Assembly (NCBI GenBank): GCA_963575745.1
Contig: CAUYUJ010000855.1
Location: 26,001 to 90,000, forward strand
Direction of reading: 5' to 3'
DNA from: Prorocentrum cordatum
Lineage: Eukaryota; Sar; Dinophyceae; Prorocentrales; Prorocentraceae
DNA length: 64,000 nucleotides
Below are positions 42,600 through 54,110 of this stretch, piece by piece (the stretch's first letter is position 1; each line of letters begins with the position of its first letter). The notes under the pieces are model-generated. The model saw nothing but the letters and a program-made list of their open reading frames with translations, was not told the origin of the DNA and ran no database searches. A program made the translations under genes and the position numbers.

Positions 42600-43170
42600 C
42601 ACACTTTCAGATAATCGCCTCTTGGAGCCCTCTTGGGGCTCTTTGGGGGGATCATGGGGTCCTCCTGGGGCTCGTTTGGAAGGTCGTGGGGCCCTCTGGG
42701 GCTCTCTTGGGGGCCTCTTGGGAGCCTTGGAGGGCCTCTGGGTGCCAACGTGGAAGGAGTAGGTGAAACGAGAGGGGTCGTAATGCTTGCCCCCCCCCTG
42801 GCCCTCAAAGTAGTCTTTTGGGGCGATCTTGGGCGCTTCGGGAGCCGTCTTGGGGGCCTCGCGGGCCCATCTTGTGCCTATCTTGGGCCATCCTGAGGCC
42901 TTACATGCGCATCGGAAGCGAAAAGGCCAGAAGGCAAACATCTTTAAGTTTACGTGGGTTGTTGAAGGAGTTGGGCCTCTTGGGGAGATCCTGCGGCGGC
43001 TCCGAGAACACTTGGGACCGTCTTGTGACCTTCAGTCGGGCCTCTTGGAGGTAATCATGTCGGACGCTATACTGAAACAGCCTCAGCTATCGTCAGCCGT
43101 CTTGGAGGCTATCTTGGAGCATCGGAGGCCCTCTTGGAGCCACATCGGGCGAAACCATCAAAAACCTCAG
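42600..43170 (+). repeat. CTCTTGGGGCC-family repeat, copy 4
   Basis: Three array segments separated by unique links: a G/C link near 42755-42800 and a link ATCGGAAGCGAAAAGGC...AACATC at 42911-42945 that is also present in the copies at 45.19 and 53.53 kb. Confidence 0.7.
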
Positions 43171-44640
43171 GTACTGGATGGGAGGGTTTCCCACCCAGAA
43201 GGGAAGAGGGCTTGAAAGAGGGCAGGACTCGTTAGACCACCTCAGCCCAAAGGGCTGGTTGGATTCGGCCTGGAGGGCCCTTGTGGGGGGGGGGGGGGGG
43301 GCGAATCGCGCAGCCTCGTGTTCTTTTCGCTTGAGACTCGATCCAAAACAACAAACCACATGAAGCGGAGAGCTGAGACAGGGGCAGAGGCAGGGATGGG
43401 AGGAGGGGGATGAGTAGAGGAGGAGAGGAGACGTGGGGCATTGTCTCTTGAAAACGAGGACCCAACACCACAGGGTGGTCGGGAACAACCACCGCCTCCT
43501 TCCTTCTGATTTGCCTCCGCGGGCGAGGAGCGGGGTGGGCGCTGGGTGGGGGGGGAGCAGCGGGCGCTGGCTCTCGCGCCCCATGTGGGACCCAAGGGGA
43601 GCGTGCGTGCCGCGAGGGGGCCGCGGCCAACGCACTGAGGTTGAGCCCGTGGGAACCAGCATCGGGTCCGACGCGGGCAGTTGTCCGTGACCACCGCCGG
43701 GGGGGGGTTCGAGGGTTCGGAGGGCCTCGGCGGGCGGTGGATACGGACATGTTCGGGCCCCAGGGGCGGGGAGACTATACTCAGATCCGCCGCCTGCCGA
43801 GGCCCCCCCAGGCTCGAGCCCCCAGGCAGCAGTGATGGACGAATCCCCGCCCCCCATCGGTAAAGGTGGTCCTCTTCGCGTCTCTTCCCCCTCTCGCGGG
43901 TCGGTCGTCGCCGACACCCTCGGCTGTTCCCCGTGGGGGAGAAGAAGGGGGGTGGGAACGTGCGCCGAAGAGCCATCGGCATCAGTTGCACTATTGTTTT
44001 GCCATTGTATAAGGGGTATACCTAGGGGTGATATAGAAGGGATAGTCTTTACAAACGGCGGTGTCGCAAACACCGTCGCGTCTTCTATGGGGTGTCCTCC
44101 TGGTCTGGGTCGTTGCCGTTATGCACTTCGCCTCCCTTCGTTGGTATTGTTCCTTCTCACTTCTCATCCACCTTTCTTCCCACATCTCTTGAGGATGTCG
44201 GTAGACAAGTTCGACGCGATGCATTCGTGAATTCTTGTTCGCATCCACGGGCGAACTGCCCCCCCCACACACACAGTTGAAGCATTGGCGGGAACCTCAA
44301 GCGCCCACACGTGGGAAGGACGCGGTTTGACATCGTTGGCCGCGCGGTTCTTGTCAATTGGCATGGGGGTGCCGCTTTGGTGACCGTATCCCCCGTCGAT
44401 TCCCAGCTTTTTCGTTGGCGATTGTCTCGAACGCGCGGCAGTGGGGGCGCAGTCGAGCGCATGATGGTTGGCCACACATTGTAGTGGGTTTGGCTCAGGC
44501 GGGCTTTCGACCCCTTCCGATTGCGGTTGGCAAGAAACAAGAGGTCACCAACGGGGTTGCCACAGCTTGCGCTTAGACGTCATGCTGAGAAGCATGTCTG
44601 GAGTCACGGGCAACAACAGCTGTTTGACCAAGCGCTTGAA
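43171..44640. other. GC-rich then unique spacer, no gene recognised
   Basis: 43270-43310 has a long G run. 43400-43960 is GC-rich with overlapping frames on both strands. 43980-44640 has balanced composition and may hold upstream remains of the reverse-transcriptase-like scrap that follows, but I see no clear motif. Confidence 0.35.
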
Positions 44641-44800
44641 TTCTCTCGGGCGTGTTTTACATGGGCTTGAATGAAGTAGACCCCCTGACTGCTATGGAGG
44701 AACAGCGTGGGGGCGTGAAGGGCCGTAGTATCCTGGATACTGTGGTAGAAGTGGAAAACGGGGGGATCTTGCAGCATTTGCGGGGCTTTGATAAGGTTGG
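44628..44800 (+). pseudogene. Reverse-transcriptase scrap, LINE type
   Basis: Frame 3 reads GLNEVDPLTAMEEQRGGVKG and RSILDTVVEVENG. The pattern QRG-VKGRSILD-V-EVE is the conserved region between RT motifs 1 and 2 of non-LTR retrotransposons (QrGFvkGRsi.dNv.e.e). The upstream frame is closed, and downstream the sequence runs within 70 bases into a CTCTTGGGGCC array, so only some 50 residues remain. No catalytic Asp pair is present. Confidence 0.4.
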
Positions 44801-44869
44801 TATTTTACGTAATCGCCTCGCTCACTCGTCCGGCCCGTGTTGTGCCATCGCAGGCGTTTGTTTGCGCGT

Positions 44870-45405
44870 TCGTGGCCTCATGGGGGCCGTTCGGGGGCCA
44901 CTTGGAGCCTCTGTTATACCCTCTTGGGAGCCTCGTGGGGCCTCCAGGGGGCTTCCTGGGCTCTCTTGGGGGCATCTTTGGGCTTCCTGGGGGCCTCTTG
45001 GAGCGGAAGGCTCGAATTGGTGGTTCGTGTTCCCCCTCTTGGGGCCGTCTTGGCGCCCTCTTGGGCGATCTTGGGCGCCTCTGGGGCCGTTTTTGGGCCG
45101 TCTTGGACCGTCTGGGAGTCCTCTTGGGAACCTCTCATGCTATCTTGGGGCGGTCTTGGGGGCCTCTGGGGCCCTTTTGGAGCGTCGGAAAGCCGAAAAG
45201 GCGAAAAGGCTGAAAACTCATTGAAAACCTACGGGAATCAATGTTGTTCTTCTCGTGGGGACCTCTTGGGAGGCCTCTTGGGCCGTCTTGGCGGCCTCTG
45301 GCCTCTTGGGCCGTCTTGAGGCCATCTTGGGCCGTCTTGAGGCCATCTTGGGCGGCTTGGGGCGATTTGGGAGCGTCCGTCTTGGGGCGTTCTTGGCATC
45401 CCCCA
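44870..45405 (+). repeat. CTCTTGGGGCC-family repeat, copy 5
   Basis: Same layout as copies 4 and 6: array, link with GGCTCGAATTGGTGGTTCG (44008 bases earlier in no other form; here at about 45008), array, link TCGGAAAGCCGAAAAGGCG (45188), array. On the minus strand the frames read Pro-Gln-Glu-Ala-Pro-Lys strings, with GTRTTNSS at the first link. Confidence 0.7.
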
Positions 45406-46249
45406 CCCATCCTTGTCAAGTGCGCGCCCACTCGTTCACCGCAAAAGATAATTGCGCCACACACTGCACGAAGTTCACACGCGCGCGCTCATGTCAAGTC
45501 CTCAGGCTCGTCAGCACTATTACATAATGCATCCGCATCCTCTTACATGTTGTGTCACAAATAGTGAGCACTGTCTTCCCGCGCCCACTTGCTGAGACCA
45601 TTGGAAGACCAGATGACGTTAACAATCTTGTCTGGAACGCGCCTTCTCATCTCACCACGCGGTGCATCCGCGCTGATCCAGCATGCGCATAATGCGCGAG
45701 TCCGTATCCAAGAATTCTATGCGGGCTACGCGCGCGCGCGCCGCCACGCGCGCGTGTCGAATCCCTTCCAGAACCATTCGTGTCCGACTAATTCCAAATT
45801 AGCGCTCTCCAGCAACGCACGGGGGAGAACACCGAAGACACATGTCGGTCAAGCAAAAGCTTGCCAGGGTGATTGTCATTCCTCAGGCCCGCACCTCCTT
45901 GCCATCACCCGCATCAGCGCCGCCTATCATGTCATAGTCATCTACAATCGCCTCCATTGTCGCCGTTACCACCCAAGCACCGTCATCACCGACGCGCTGG
46001 GGGGGGGCGCCAACGGTAGGCGTCATCGCGGCCGCATCGGTTGTGCCAAATCAGTCGGCCGCCTTGCATGCGAGCTTGCGAGCGCCAGCGCGGCCGCAGA
46101 GATGCGCCAACAGAAGGCAAGGAGTCGCAGCAGCCGCGGCCTCACATGTTATGAAACAGAAGTTGTTGGTGGCGGTGGTGAGGGGACGGCGCGAACAACG
46201 GAGTTAACGCATTCAAGTTCTGCAATGTGTGTTCACCGCGTAGGTGTCA
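45406..46249. other. No gene recognised
   Basis: An open frame of 222 codons (45589-46257) has normal amino-acid variety but no motif I recognise; the CGCGCGCG run at about 45730-45755 and lack of a partner exon make me doubt it. Confidence 0.3.
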
Positions 46250-46465
46250 CCACGTAGCTTACACCACGCAGCGTGCACCACATATATTGCACCGCGCACC
46301 TTGCACCAATTAGCTTGCACCAGGTAGTTTGCACCGCAGAGATTGCACCACACATCTAATACGTAGCTAACGCCACCTAGCTTCCACCACATAGCTTGTG
46401 CCTCATAGTTTGCACCCCGTAGCTTGCACCACAGAGCTTACACCACACAGCTTACACATCCACAC
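46250..46465. repeat. CACCACATAGCTTG degenerate array
   Basis: About thirteen units of 15-17 bases around CACCACATAGCTTGCAC, clearly related to 38125-38265. Confidence 0.75.
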
Positions 46466-47985
46466 TGCAATAACTTACCCTTGGGGTCCACAGTTTCAAC
46501 GCATGATCCGACATCATTGGGGAACCAACGCTATGCCAAAAGGGCAACCGTTGTTGTTGTGCAACGCCATGGTTCACTTTCTGTTGTTTTCTATATAGTT
46601 TTTTTTATTGGATATATATACATATATATATATAAGTGTGTATATATATGCACATGTATGGACACATATGACAAGCTCAGCACAGTATTGTGTTTTTGAC
46701 CGCGACGCGGCGATCTGCGTGAGGGGCGCGCTTGGTCCTCTGAAGTTTGAAGGCGTCGCATGCGAAACGGCAACATGATGGAGGCCGACGCAATACGGTG
46801 GGAGAGAAACATAATACACAACTATATATACACATACATAGATCAGTGACAAAAGAAAAACAAGTGAGCGGAGGAGGGAGAGGGAGCGGGAAAGAGAGCG
46901 GGAGATGGAGCGGGAGAGGGAGCGGGAGAGGGAGGACAACATCGACGACGCCGAAGTGTAGTTGGGAGTCCGGGGATGGGGCGCAGGAGGCAGCGGGAGA
47001 GCGGGGGGGACCGCGCGGAGATGATGCGCGGGAGGGGTGGGGGGCGGGGAAAACGAGGGAGCGGAGCGGACAAGGGGGCCGCGACAGGGTCGAGAGGGGG
47101 GTTGCGCCCCCGCCAGCAGGTCGGAGCCTGGCAGGGGCCACAGGGCCAAGTTGGAGAGGGAACGGGTCTTCGACCCGGAGGCGCGCGGGTGGGGGGGGGG
47201 AGGGAGCCAGGATGCGGGAAGGAGCAGGAGGAAAATTTGGAGGAAGGGCCGAGGGAAGGAGCAGGAGGAGGGCAGGAGGGAAGGATGGGGTGGAGGATGA
47301 AAGAAACGGCGGGTAGCCCCGGAGCCCCCCTGGACCGCCTTTAGCCCCCCTGCCCTCTCGCACCCCTTCCCTCTTCCCCTCTCCACCCCCATCCCCCCGC
47401 GGCCCCGGCCCTCCCCCCCCGCAACTTCGAGGCGTGGGGCCTCAGGCGTTGACACGGGGCCTGCTCTCCCTCTGGTGCCGCCCTGCCCGAGGCCTCCTCT
47501 CTCCCCCTGCTTCCCCCATTCTTTTGTCCGCGCCCCCCTTCACCCCATCGTCTCTCCCATCAGTGCCGCCTCTCCCTCCCGATACGTTTCTCCCCGCTCA
47601 GTGGCCTCTCCAGCTCCTCTCGCCCGTCCCCGCCCTCCGTCTGGTCGTCTCTCGTTCCCGTCTGTTTGTTGGGGGGCGCGGTGCTCAATTCGTAGGGAGT
47701 GTCAGCATGTCAGTTTCACAATCCGCGGGGCAACGTGGAGACTGCGTGGAGACGGCGCTCGCTACCGCTGGCCCTGTCGGTTGGCTGTTTCGGGTGTTGG
47801 CGCGCAGCATCGGCCGTTTGCGCGCACCGTGCTGGGACGGATCTCCTCACACACCAGGACCCTGGTAGACACCATATCCAAAGCGGGTTAGGTGCCCGGG
47901 CCGCGGAGAAGGAGGATGATGATGAGGAGGAGTTAGAACATAGCTTAGCGACTGGGTAAGGAGCTTATCATAATATATGTAATAT
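46466..47985. other. Spacer with TA tract, GGGAGC repeats; no gene seen
   Basis: (TA)n-rich at 46612-46650; a GGGAGAGGGAGCGGGAG tract at 46870-46935; then GC-rich sequence, purine-rich to 47300 and pyrimidine-rich to 47640. Frames up to 293 codons on both strands are compositional. Confidence 0.4.
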
Positions 47986-47994
47986 AAGAGTCGG

Positions 47995-48120
47995 GCGGTT
48001 GTTGTCACCATTGCCGCTTGGCTCAAGTATCTATCAGCACATCGTGTCGCACGGTCGTTGTTAAAACAGATCTCCCACTACCATTGAATCGTTCCCGTGC
48101 AAACACTCCTCGGGAGTCAG
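47995..48120 (+). repeat. Dispersed repeat with spliced-leader-like 3' end, copy A
   Basis: Contains TTGGCTCAAG (48018-48027), preceded at two bases by GCC, then ATCAGCA, TCGTGTCGC, CATTGAATCGTTCCCGTGC. Matches 51893-52015. TTGGCTCAAG is the last ten bases of the dinoflagellate trans-spliced leader. Confidence 0.55.
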
Positions 48121-48540
48121 TGTGGTAGCGGAACGAGGTTAATGGCAGCCGCGGCAGCAGTTGCGGCGGTACCCGCCCAACCAACAGACCCGCTCCCGGA
48201 GTTATGCACGCCCGAAGATGATACCGATGGTTCAACTTGAGCCCGGCGAGGTTGAGCCAACTATGCGAAGCCGCGTACTACTGCGCCGCTCCGAAAGTTT
48301 CCCCAATTTCGCCACCGTGCTCGCCGGTGCCATCTGGGATTGCGCGCGCAGGATGAGACTCGCGGGGTCCGAGGGCGGACGGGGGCGATGTCGCGAGGGC
48401 AGAGTCGGCGCGCGGATGGGCAGGCCGGCGCCCCGTTTGGCCGGAGGGGCCCAGTACAATGCAAGGGCAGAGCGCAACCCGTACCCGGGGTCACGGGAAC
48501 GGGTTCCTTTTCGAAATCTAAAATTTTAAATCCCAAACGG
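48121..48540. other. No gene recognised
   Basis: Mixed-composition sequence; frames on both strands without motifs. Confidence 0.35.
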
Positions 48541-48544
48541 TGTA

Positions 48545-48810
48545 CGTACCCGAAAATGAGCAAACGGCATAGGACCTCCTCGAAAAAACTTTCGGTTCGG
48601 TCATGCGACGACCCGAAAATTTTATCGACCTATCTGAAAGTGGCCAAATCAATAGGACTTGTGCCTAAACAAATTTCGGGTCCAGTTCGAACGACCCGAA
48701 AAATGTGCGAACCGCCTAGGACTTTTCGCAAAAAAACATCGATCTCGACGTCTTCGGGTCCACTCCGTAGAAACCGAACATGGGCAAACCGCTTAGAAGA
48801 TCCGATGGCC
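48545..48810. repeat. Diverged tandem repeat of about 80 bp
   Basis: Four imperfect units around CGACCCGAAAA, GCAAACCGC and TAGGACTT, beginning near 48545, 48608, 48690 and 48768. Unit lengths differ (63-82 bases). Confidence 0.6.
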
Positions 48811-49800
48811 AACGTTTTCTCGGTGGTTCCGGATCTCGCCCGAAGGAGCCGCCGATGGGCCGACCGTGCAAGATTTCTTGCACAAGAAACAGTTTCCCAA
48901 TGAGCCATTGTCAAACGGGAGCGCGCCGCTCGCGGGATCGGGGTTCGCACGGGGGCGCGGTTGCTCGCGCCTGTCCAGGAGGCGCGCGTCCCCGCGCCCT
49001 TCCAGCATCGCGTTTGCTCTGCATTCGCGCGGCGCCGTTTTTCGCAAATCGGAATAAATGTTCGGAGAGCCGATGTATGGAGGAGACTACAGTTACGTGG
49101 AAGTGGTATTGAGAACTCATCGCGAAGGGATGAGAGAGTATATCGAGATACAGGCCGCATCAGGGGTTAGAACAGCCACGAGTGAGGAGAGCTATGGACT
49201 GTTGTGAATGACCCAGCAAATGAACCCACTGCTTTTGAGTATTGCCCACCGTAGCATGCACGCCGAGGGCGAAGCGAAAAAACCCCAGTTAAGGATCGAA
49301 CGCTGGAACGAAATATCATGATGGGCCAGGTTACGAATATTGCGGGGTCAATAGCAAAAGGCATGAGCCGATTCGGCCTTCAGAGCCACCAGGAGCCACT
49401 TAGCGAATACATGGCCACACAGCATTTGAATCCTTCGCCGGGGATCGAACCACATTTCGCGAATGGAATGACAAGTGTTTGACATATTTTGCCCGGGCAA
49501 ACCCCAGTATTGGAAGGCGTTGAAGATCTCAGGAGATACGCTGGACATCGCGGACGGAACTTGACCTGACGAGGGCGACGATGACATTCTCAGGATTCTC
49601 AGAAGGCGGGTGACATCGTCTGCATGCGTGGACGCAACGGACGGGTGCGCAAACTCGTGGAGATCTCAAAAGGCTCTGCGAGGGATATGGATTACGGACG
49701 TTTCAATCAACTTGGAATCTTCGCGACGGACCCAACCACATGCAGTTGTGAGTAAAGCGATGTGGGTGCCGTTTTCGGTGGAACTCCCTATGCGGCCACG
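48811..49800. other. No gene recognised
   Basis: Unique sequence of ordinary composition. Minus-strand frames at 49348-49587 and 49167-49364 have normal amino-acid variety, and could be scraps of one decayed gene, but no motif is recognisable. Confidence 0.3.
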
Positions 49801-49804
49801 AAGT

Positions 49805-51185
49805 GCGTAAGGGACGTGCCGTAATGGGTGGGGGAAACGCATGCGGGCGGTGCCACCGGGGCCTTCGATGGGGCTCCCTATGGGCCGCGAAACGCTGTCA
49901 TGGGTGTGGCTGACGCATGCGGGCCGATGAGGCCACGAAGCGTTGTATTGGTTGGGGGGAACGCATGCGGACGGTGCCGCTGGGGTTTTTTTGTGGGGCT
50001 CCCTACGGGGGCACGAAACGCTGCACTGGGTGGTGGACGACGCATGCGGGCGGTGCCACTGGGACCAAGGGGGGGCGGACGCATGCGGGCGGTGCCACTG
50101 CGGCCTTCGGTGGCCACTGGAGCTCCTTACGGGGCCACGAAACGCTGTACCGGGTGGGGGGGACGCATGCGGGCGGTGCCAGTGGGGTTTGGTGGAGCTC
50201 CCAATCAATAGGGCCGCGAAATGCAGTATTGTGCGGTGGACGACGCAAGCGGGCGGTTTTATGTGGAACTCCCTATGGGGCCGCAGAGCGCTGTAGTGGG
50301 TGTGGCGGACGCATGTGGCCACCCCCACTGGGGCCTTACGTGGAGTTCCCTATGGGGCCACGAAACGCTGTACTGGGTGTGGCGGACGCATGTGGCCACC
50401 CCCACTTGGGCCCCACGTGGAATTCCCCATGGGGCCACGAAGCGCTCTACTGGGTGTGGCGGACGCATGTGGCCACCCCCACTGGGGACCACGAAGCGCT
50501 GTACCGGGTGTGGCGGGCGCATGTGGCCACCCCCAGTGGGGCCTTGGGTGGAGCTCCTTATGGGGCCGCGAAGCGCTGTACTGGGTGTGGCGGACGCATG
50601 TGGCCACCCCCACTGGGACCGCAGGTGGGGCCCCATATGGGGCCACGGAACGCTCTACTGGGTGTGGCGGACGCATGTGGCCACCCCCAGTGGGGCCTTG
50701 GGTGGAGCCCCCTATGAGGCCACGAAGCGCTGTACTGGGTGTGGCGGACTCATGTGGCCACCCCCAGTGGGGCCTTCGGTGGAGTTCCCTATGGGGCCAC
50801 GAAACGCTGTACCGGGTGTGGCGGACGCATGTGGCCACCCCCACTGGGGCCGCAGGTGAAGCTCCCCATGGGGCCACGAGGCGGACGCACGTGGCCACCC
50901 CCATGGGGGCCTTGGGTGCAATTCCTTATGATGCCACGAAACGCTGTACTGGGTGTGGCGGACGCATGTGGCCACCCCCACTGGGGCCTTGGGTGGAGCT
51001 CCCTATGGAGCCACGAAGCGTTGTGCTGGGTGTGGCCGACGCATGTGGCCACCCCCATTGGGGCCTGGGGTGGAGCGCCCTATTGGGCCACGAAACGCTG
51101 TACTGGGTGTGGCGGACGCATGTGGCCACCCCCAGTGGGGCCTTGCGTGGAGCTCCTTATGGGGCCACAAAGCGCTGTACAGGGT
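49805..51185. repeat. 77 bp minisatellite, about 17 copies
   Basis: GGCGGACGCATG begins at 50304, 50381 and 50458, giving a 77 base period; the array is more irregular before 50260. 77 is not a multiple of three and the unit has no stop in the three + frames, so every frame is open for long distances (up to 360 codons), each reading the same three peptides in rotation. Not a gene. Confidence 0.9.
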
Positions 51186-51892
51186 GGGGGAGGGGGAGGA
51201 GCGAGGAGGGGGAGGAGGAGAGGAGAGGAGAGGAGAGGAGAGGAGAGGAGAGGAGGGACGGGTGGTTGGGAAAAGTATACGAGTGGTACTCAGCAGTTAC
51301 CAGGGCGATTTTGTCGGCCAAGGTGCGCGTGGCCATGGACCTTCGAACCCAAAACGATTGGGGATGTCGCTTCCCTTTTTGAGCAGTGGACAGCTCTGGT
51401 TGAAGCCGTGAAGAAGCATGAGCCGGCGTGCTCTCTGAATCTCCCATCTCGCATCATTGTGCTGAGGACCAAAATGACCCACGCAGAAACCTGATTCGAG
51501 GGATGGCACCAGGAATGCGCTTAAAACAACAAGACTCACTGACGGCCGAAAGCTATCAGAAACTCAGCCAACACGCCGAAATCAGGAACAGCGGAACAGC
51601 TTAGTAGGCACGAGAGGGGCTCGATGTTCCTGGGTCATGCGCTGATTGTTCCTCTAGCCCCCCTCGTGTGCGCTTGCGCTGTTGGGGTTAAACAGGGGTT
51701 TCGTTCCTAACGTGTCGCTTCTTAATTTCAGCGGCCCGACTGTATGCGTCAAGTGTGGGGATTGGGCGCGCGAGAAGCGGTCGGGCGCCGACACGCGGAA
51801 CCACAGCTCCATGGACATAGGAGGCGTTGGCGGCAGCAGCGGCGACCGCGTCGTTTTTGTTCTGGCCGTGCCCGCCGAGGGGGCGTAATTTA
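51186..51892. other. GGAGA tract, then unique sequence
   Basis: Five-base GGAGA repeats at 51210-51255. The rest is unique without a recognised gene. Confidence 0.45.
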
Positions 51893-52020
51893 GCGATTGT
51901 CCTCACCAACGCCGTTTGGCTCAAGAACCCATCAGCAGGTCGTGTCGCGCGTTCATTGTTGAAACATATGTTTATATACCATCACCATTGAATCGTTCCC
52001 GTGCGAGCTTCCTCGAGAAT
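51893..52020 (+). repeat. Dispersed repeat with spliced-leader-like 3' end, copy B
   Basis: Contains TTTGGCTCAAG at 51915-51925, preceded by GCCG, then ATCAGCAGGTCGTGTCGC and CATTGAATCGTTCCCGTGC. Pairs with 47995-48120; similarity extends some 15 bases upstream of the leader-like part. Confidence 0.55.
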
Positions 52021-52925
52021 TTGCAGAATGAGGAGGAGAAGGACGGGGCAGGAGGAGGAGCAGGAGGAGGAGGAGGATGCTTCCATCAGCACCCCCAGCG
52101 ACACCACGCTACGACGGTAAATGGGTGACAGTCGGGGAGACGCGACCTTTGCAGGTTTGGGGTTACCCTACACATCCTGGGAAGCGGCCTTCGAGTCGTA
52201 CATGGTTTTGCATAATATTGCTCAGCATCTCTCAGCATTGGATTGCGGTTTGTTATTACTTGCGTGGCCAGCCAACAATACATGAGACAGCCACTCACAC
52301 ATGCTCCCCTTCTTGCAAGACTATAGTCAAGCTTCGATGTTTCGCATTTGCAGCCTCGGACACCGCCAGGCAGCGACATTTCGGCGACAGCCACCTTTTT
52401 TGAGTGCACATCGATGGCTGCACGTTCCCAGCCTCCAGTGTGCTAGCAACTCCTTTGCAGTCTTGTTCGTTAACACACCTTTCATCCATTCCCGCGCGGC
52501 TTTTTGACATGATTGTGGTATCCAATATTATGCGGTTTTGGGGCAATCCTGCAAAACCCTGGGCGGCAGCCCCAGGATTTCATATCTTTTCGCGCACTTC
52601 ACACGCTCTGACCCCCCCTAACTACTCTACCCTTTCGTGCATGCCATGCACACGCACGTTTGGAAGCAGTCTGTACAGCCTTATTCCTCTTGTGTTATCC
52701 TGGCTCCTGATACAGGCTGCGTCCATCAGCGAGCCCGCACAGACACCATCATCACATTCAGCTACGGTGGTGGCTGGGCGGCAGACGCGTCCTCTGCAGG
52801 TTTGGGGCTACCCAATGAAAATCTGGGTAGCAATCCGAGGATCGCACGTTATTGCGAAGGCCTTATTGCCGTTGCCGCCGACCCTGAGAGCGACGATGAT
52901 GAAAACGAGGGGTGGGGCAGGGTGG
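52021..52925. other. Unique spacer; one GCAGCCTCGGACAC repeat copy
   Basis: A copy of a repeat with GCAGCCTCGGACACxGCCAGGCAGC lies at about 52280-52400; two more copies are at 54.2 and 54.6 kb. The phrase TTTGCAGGTTTGGGGTTACCC (52150) returns as CTGCAGGTTTGGGGCTACCC (52795), another short duplication. No gene recognised. Confidence 0.4.
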
Positions 52926-53086
52926 AGGAGGTGGATGAGAGGAGGAGGCGGGAGAATGATGTGGAGGAGAAGCAAGAGGAGGAGAAGGAGGCAGAGGAGA
53001 GCAGGATGAGGGGAGCAGAGGGGGAGGAGGAGGAGGAGGAGGAGGAGGAGGAGGAGGAGGAGGAGGACGAGGACGAGGACGAGGAG

Positions 53087-53119
<33 letters not shown>

Positions 53120-53130
53120 TACGAGGAGGA
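52926..53130. repeat. GAG/GAC microsatellite
   Basis: GAGGAGGAG then GACGAGGAC triplets, directly before a CTCTTGGGGCC array, as at 15.4 kb. Confidence 0.8.
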
Positions 53131-53134
53131 GGCC

Positions 53135-53925
53135 AGTGGCTTTCTTGGGACAGCCTGTGGCTCTCCTGAGGCCGTCTTGGGCCGTCCAGGGCTCCTCTTG
53201 CGCCGTCTCGAGGCACTCTTGGAGGCTTCCTTGGCAATTAGGGGCTCTCCTGGGCTGTCTTGGGGCAGTTTGGGGGCCCCTTGGGGGCCTCTTGGGGCCT
53301 CTTGGGGCTTCTTCGGGGTCTCTTGGGGCCTCTTGGGGCTGAGAGCTCGAAATGTCCGTTCGGGTCCCCCGTCTGGGCACTCTCCTGGAGCCGTCGTGGG
53401 TGCCTCTTGGGCCGTCTTGGAGGCGTCTTGGGCCGTCTTGGGGCCCTCTTCGGCCGTTAGGGGACCCTCTTGGAGGCCTCTTGGGCCGTCTCGGGGCGAT
53501 CTTGGGGGCCTCTTGGGCCGTCTTGCCGCGTCGGGAAGCGGAAGAGGCAAGAACGCCAAAATCTTTCAAACACGTATCGGAAATCCAAGACTTTTGCCTC
53601 TTGGGGCTCTCGTGGGAAAGCTCCTGGAGGCCTCTTAGGAGCGCTTTGCAGGCCTCTTGGGCCGTCTGGAGGCCGTCAAGGCGTCTTCGACAGATCGTTC
53701 GGCGATTCGGGGTTCTCTTGGACTGTCTCTGGGGCCTCTTGGGGCACTCTTGGCCCGTCTTGGGGCTTTTTTGGGCTCTGGGACTCCCAGGGGGGGCGTC
53801 GTATCTGACCCCCCCCCGGGGCGTCTGACCCTCCCCCCCCCCCCGTGACCCCCCCCCACCCCCTCCCCCCCCGGCGGGGGAGGGATCGAAGGGAAGGTGC
53901 TTCCTTTCGACTGAAGTACGACGTT
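53135..53925 (+). repeat. CTCTTGGGGCC-family repeat, copy 6, longest
   Basis: Array, link GAGCTCGAAATGTCCGTTCG (53343), array, link TCGGGAAGCGGAAGAGGC (53528), array, then runs of C and a tail GGGATCGAAGGGAAGG...TTCCTTTCGACT (53880-53912) shared with copy 3. This is the most complete member and can serve to define the family. Confidence 0.75.
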
Positions 53926-54110
53926 GCTTATTTTCGCTTTGGCTGGCGCGCTGAGGAGGTCCCTGAGAAAGGGGGGAGCTTCGACGAGCCCAGGGAAAGG
54001 GGGGAGGCAGGGAAGAGGGACGACAGAGACGACGACCAACAAATGACGGAGATGACGACTTGAACGGACAATCCCCTCACACACGCCGACAGGGTCGGCG
54101 GATTTTACAC
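53926..54110. other. Short purine-rich spacer
   Basis: GGGGGGAG and GACGACGAC-rich sequence, no gene. Confidence 0.4.

Noticed and set aside
50300-51382. Open frame of 360 codons with Cys and Trp, looking like a zinc protein
   Set aside because: It is the 77 bp minisatellite; the same peptides appear in all three frames in rotation.
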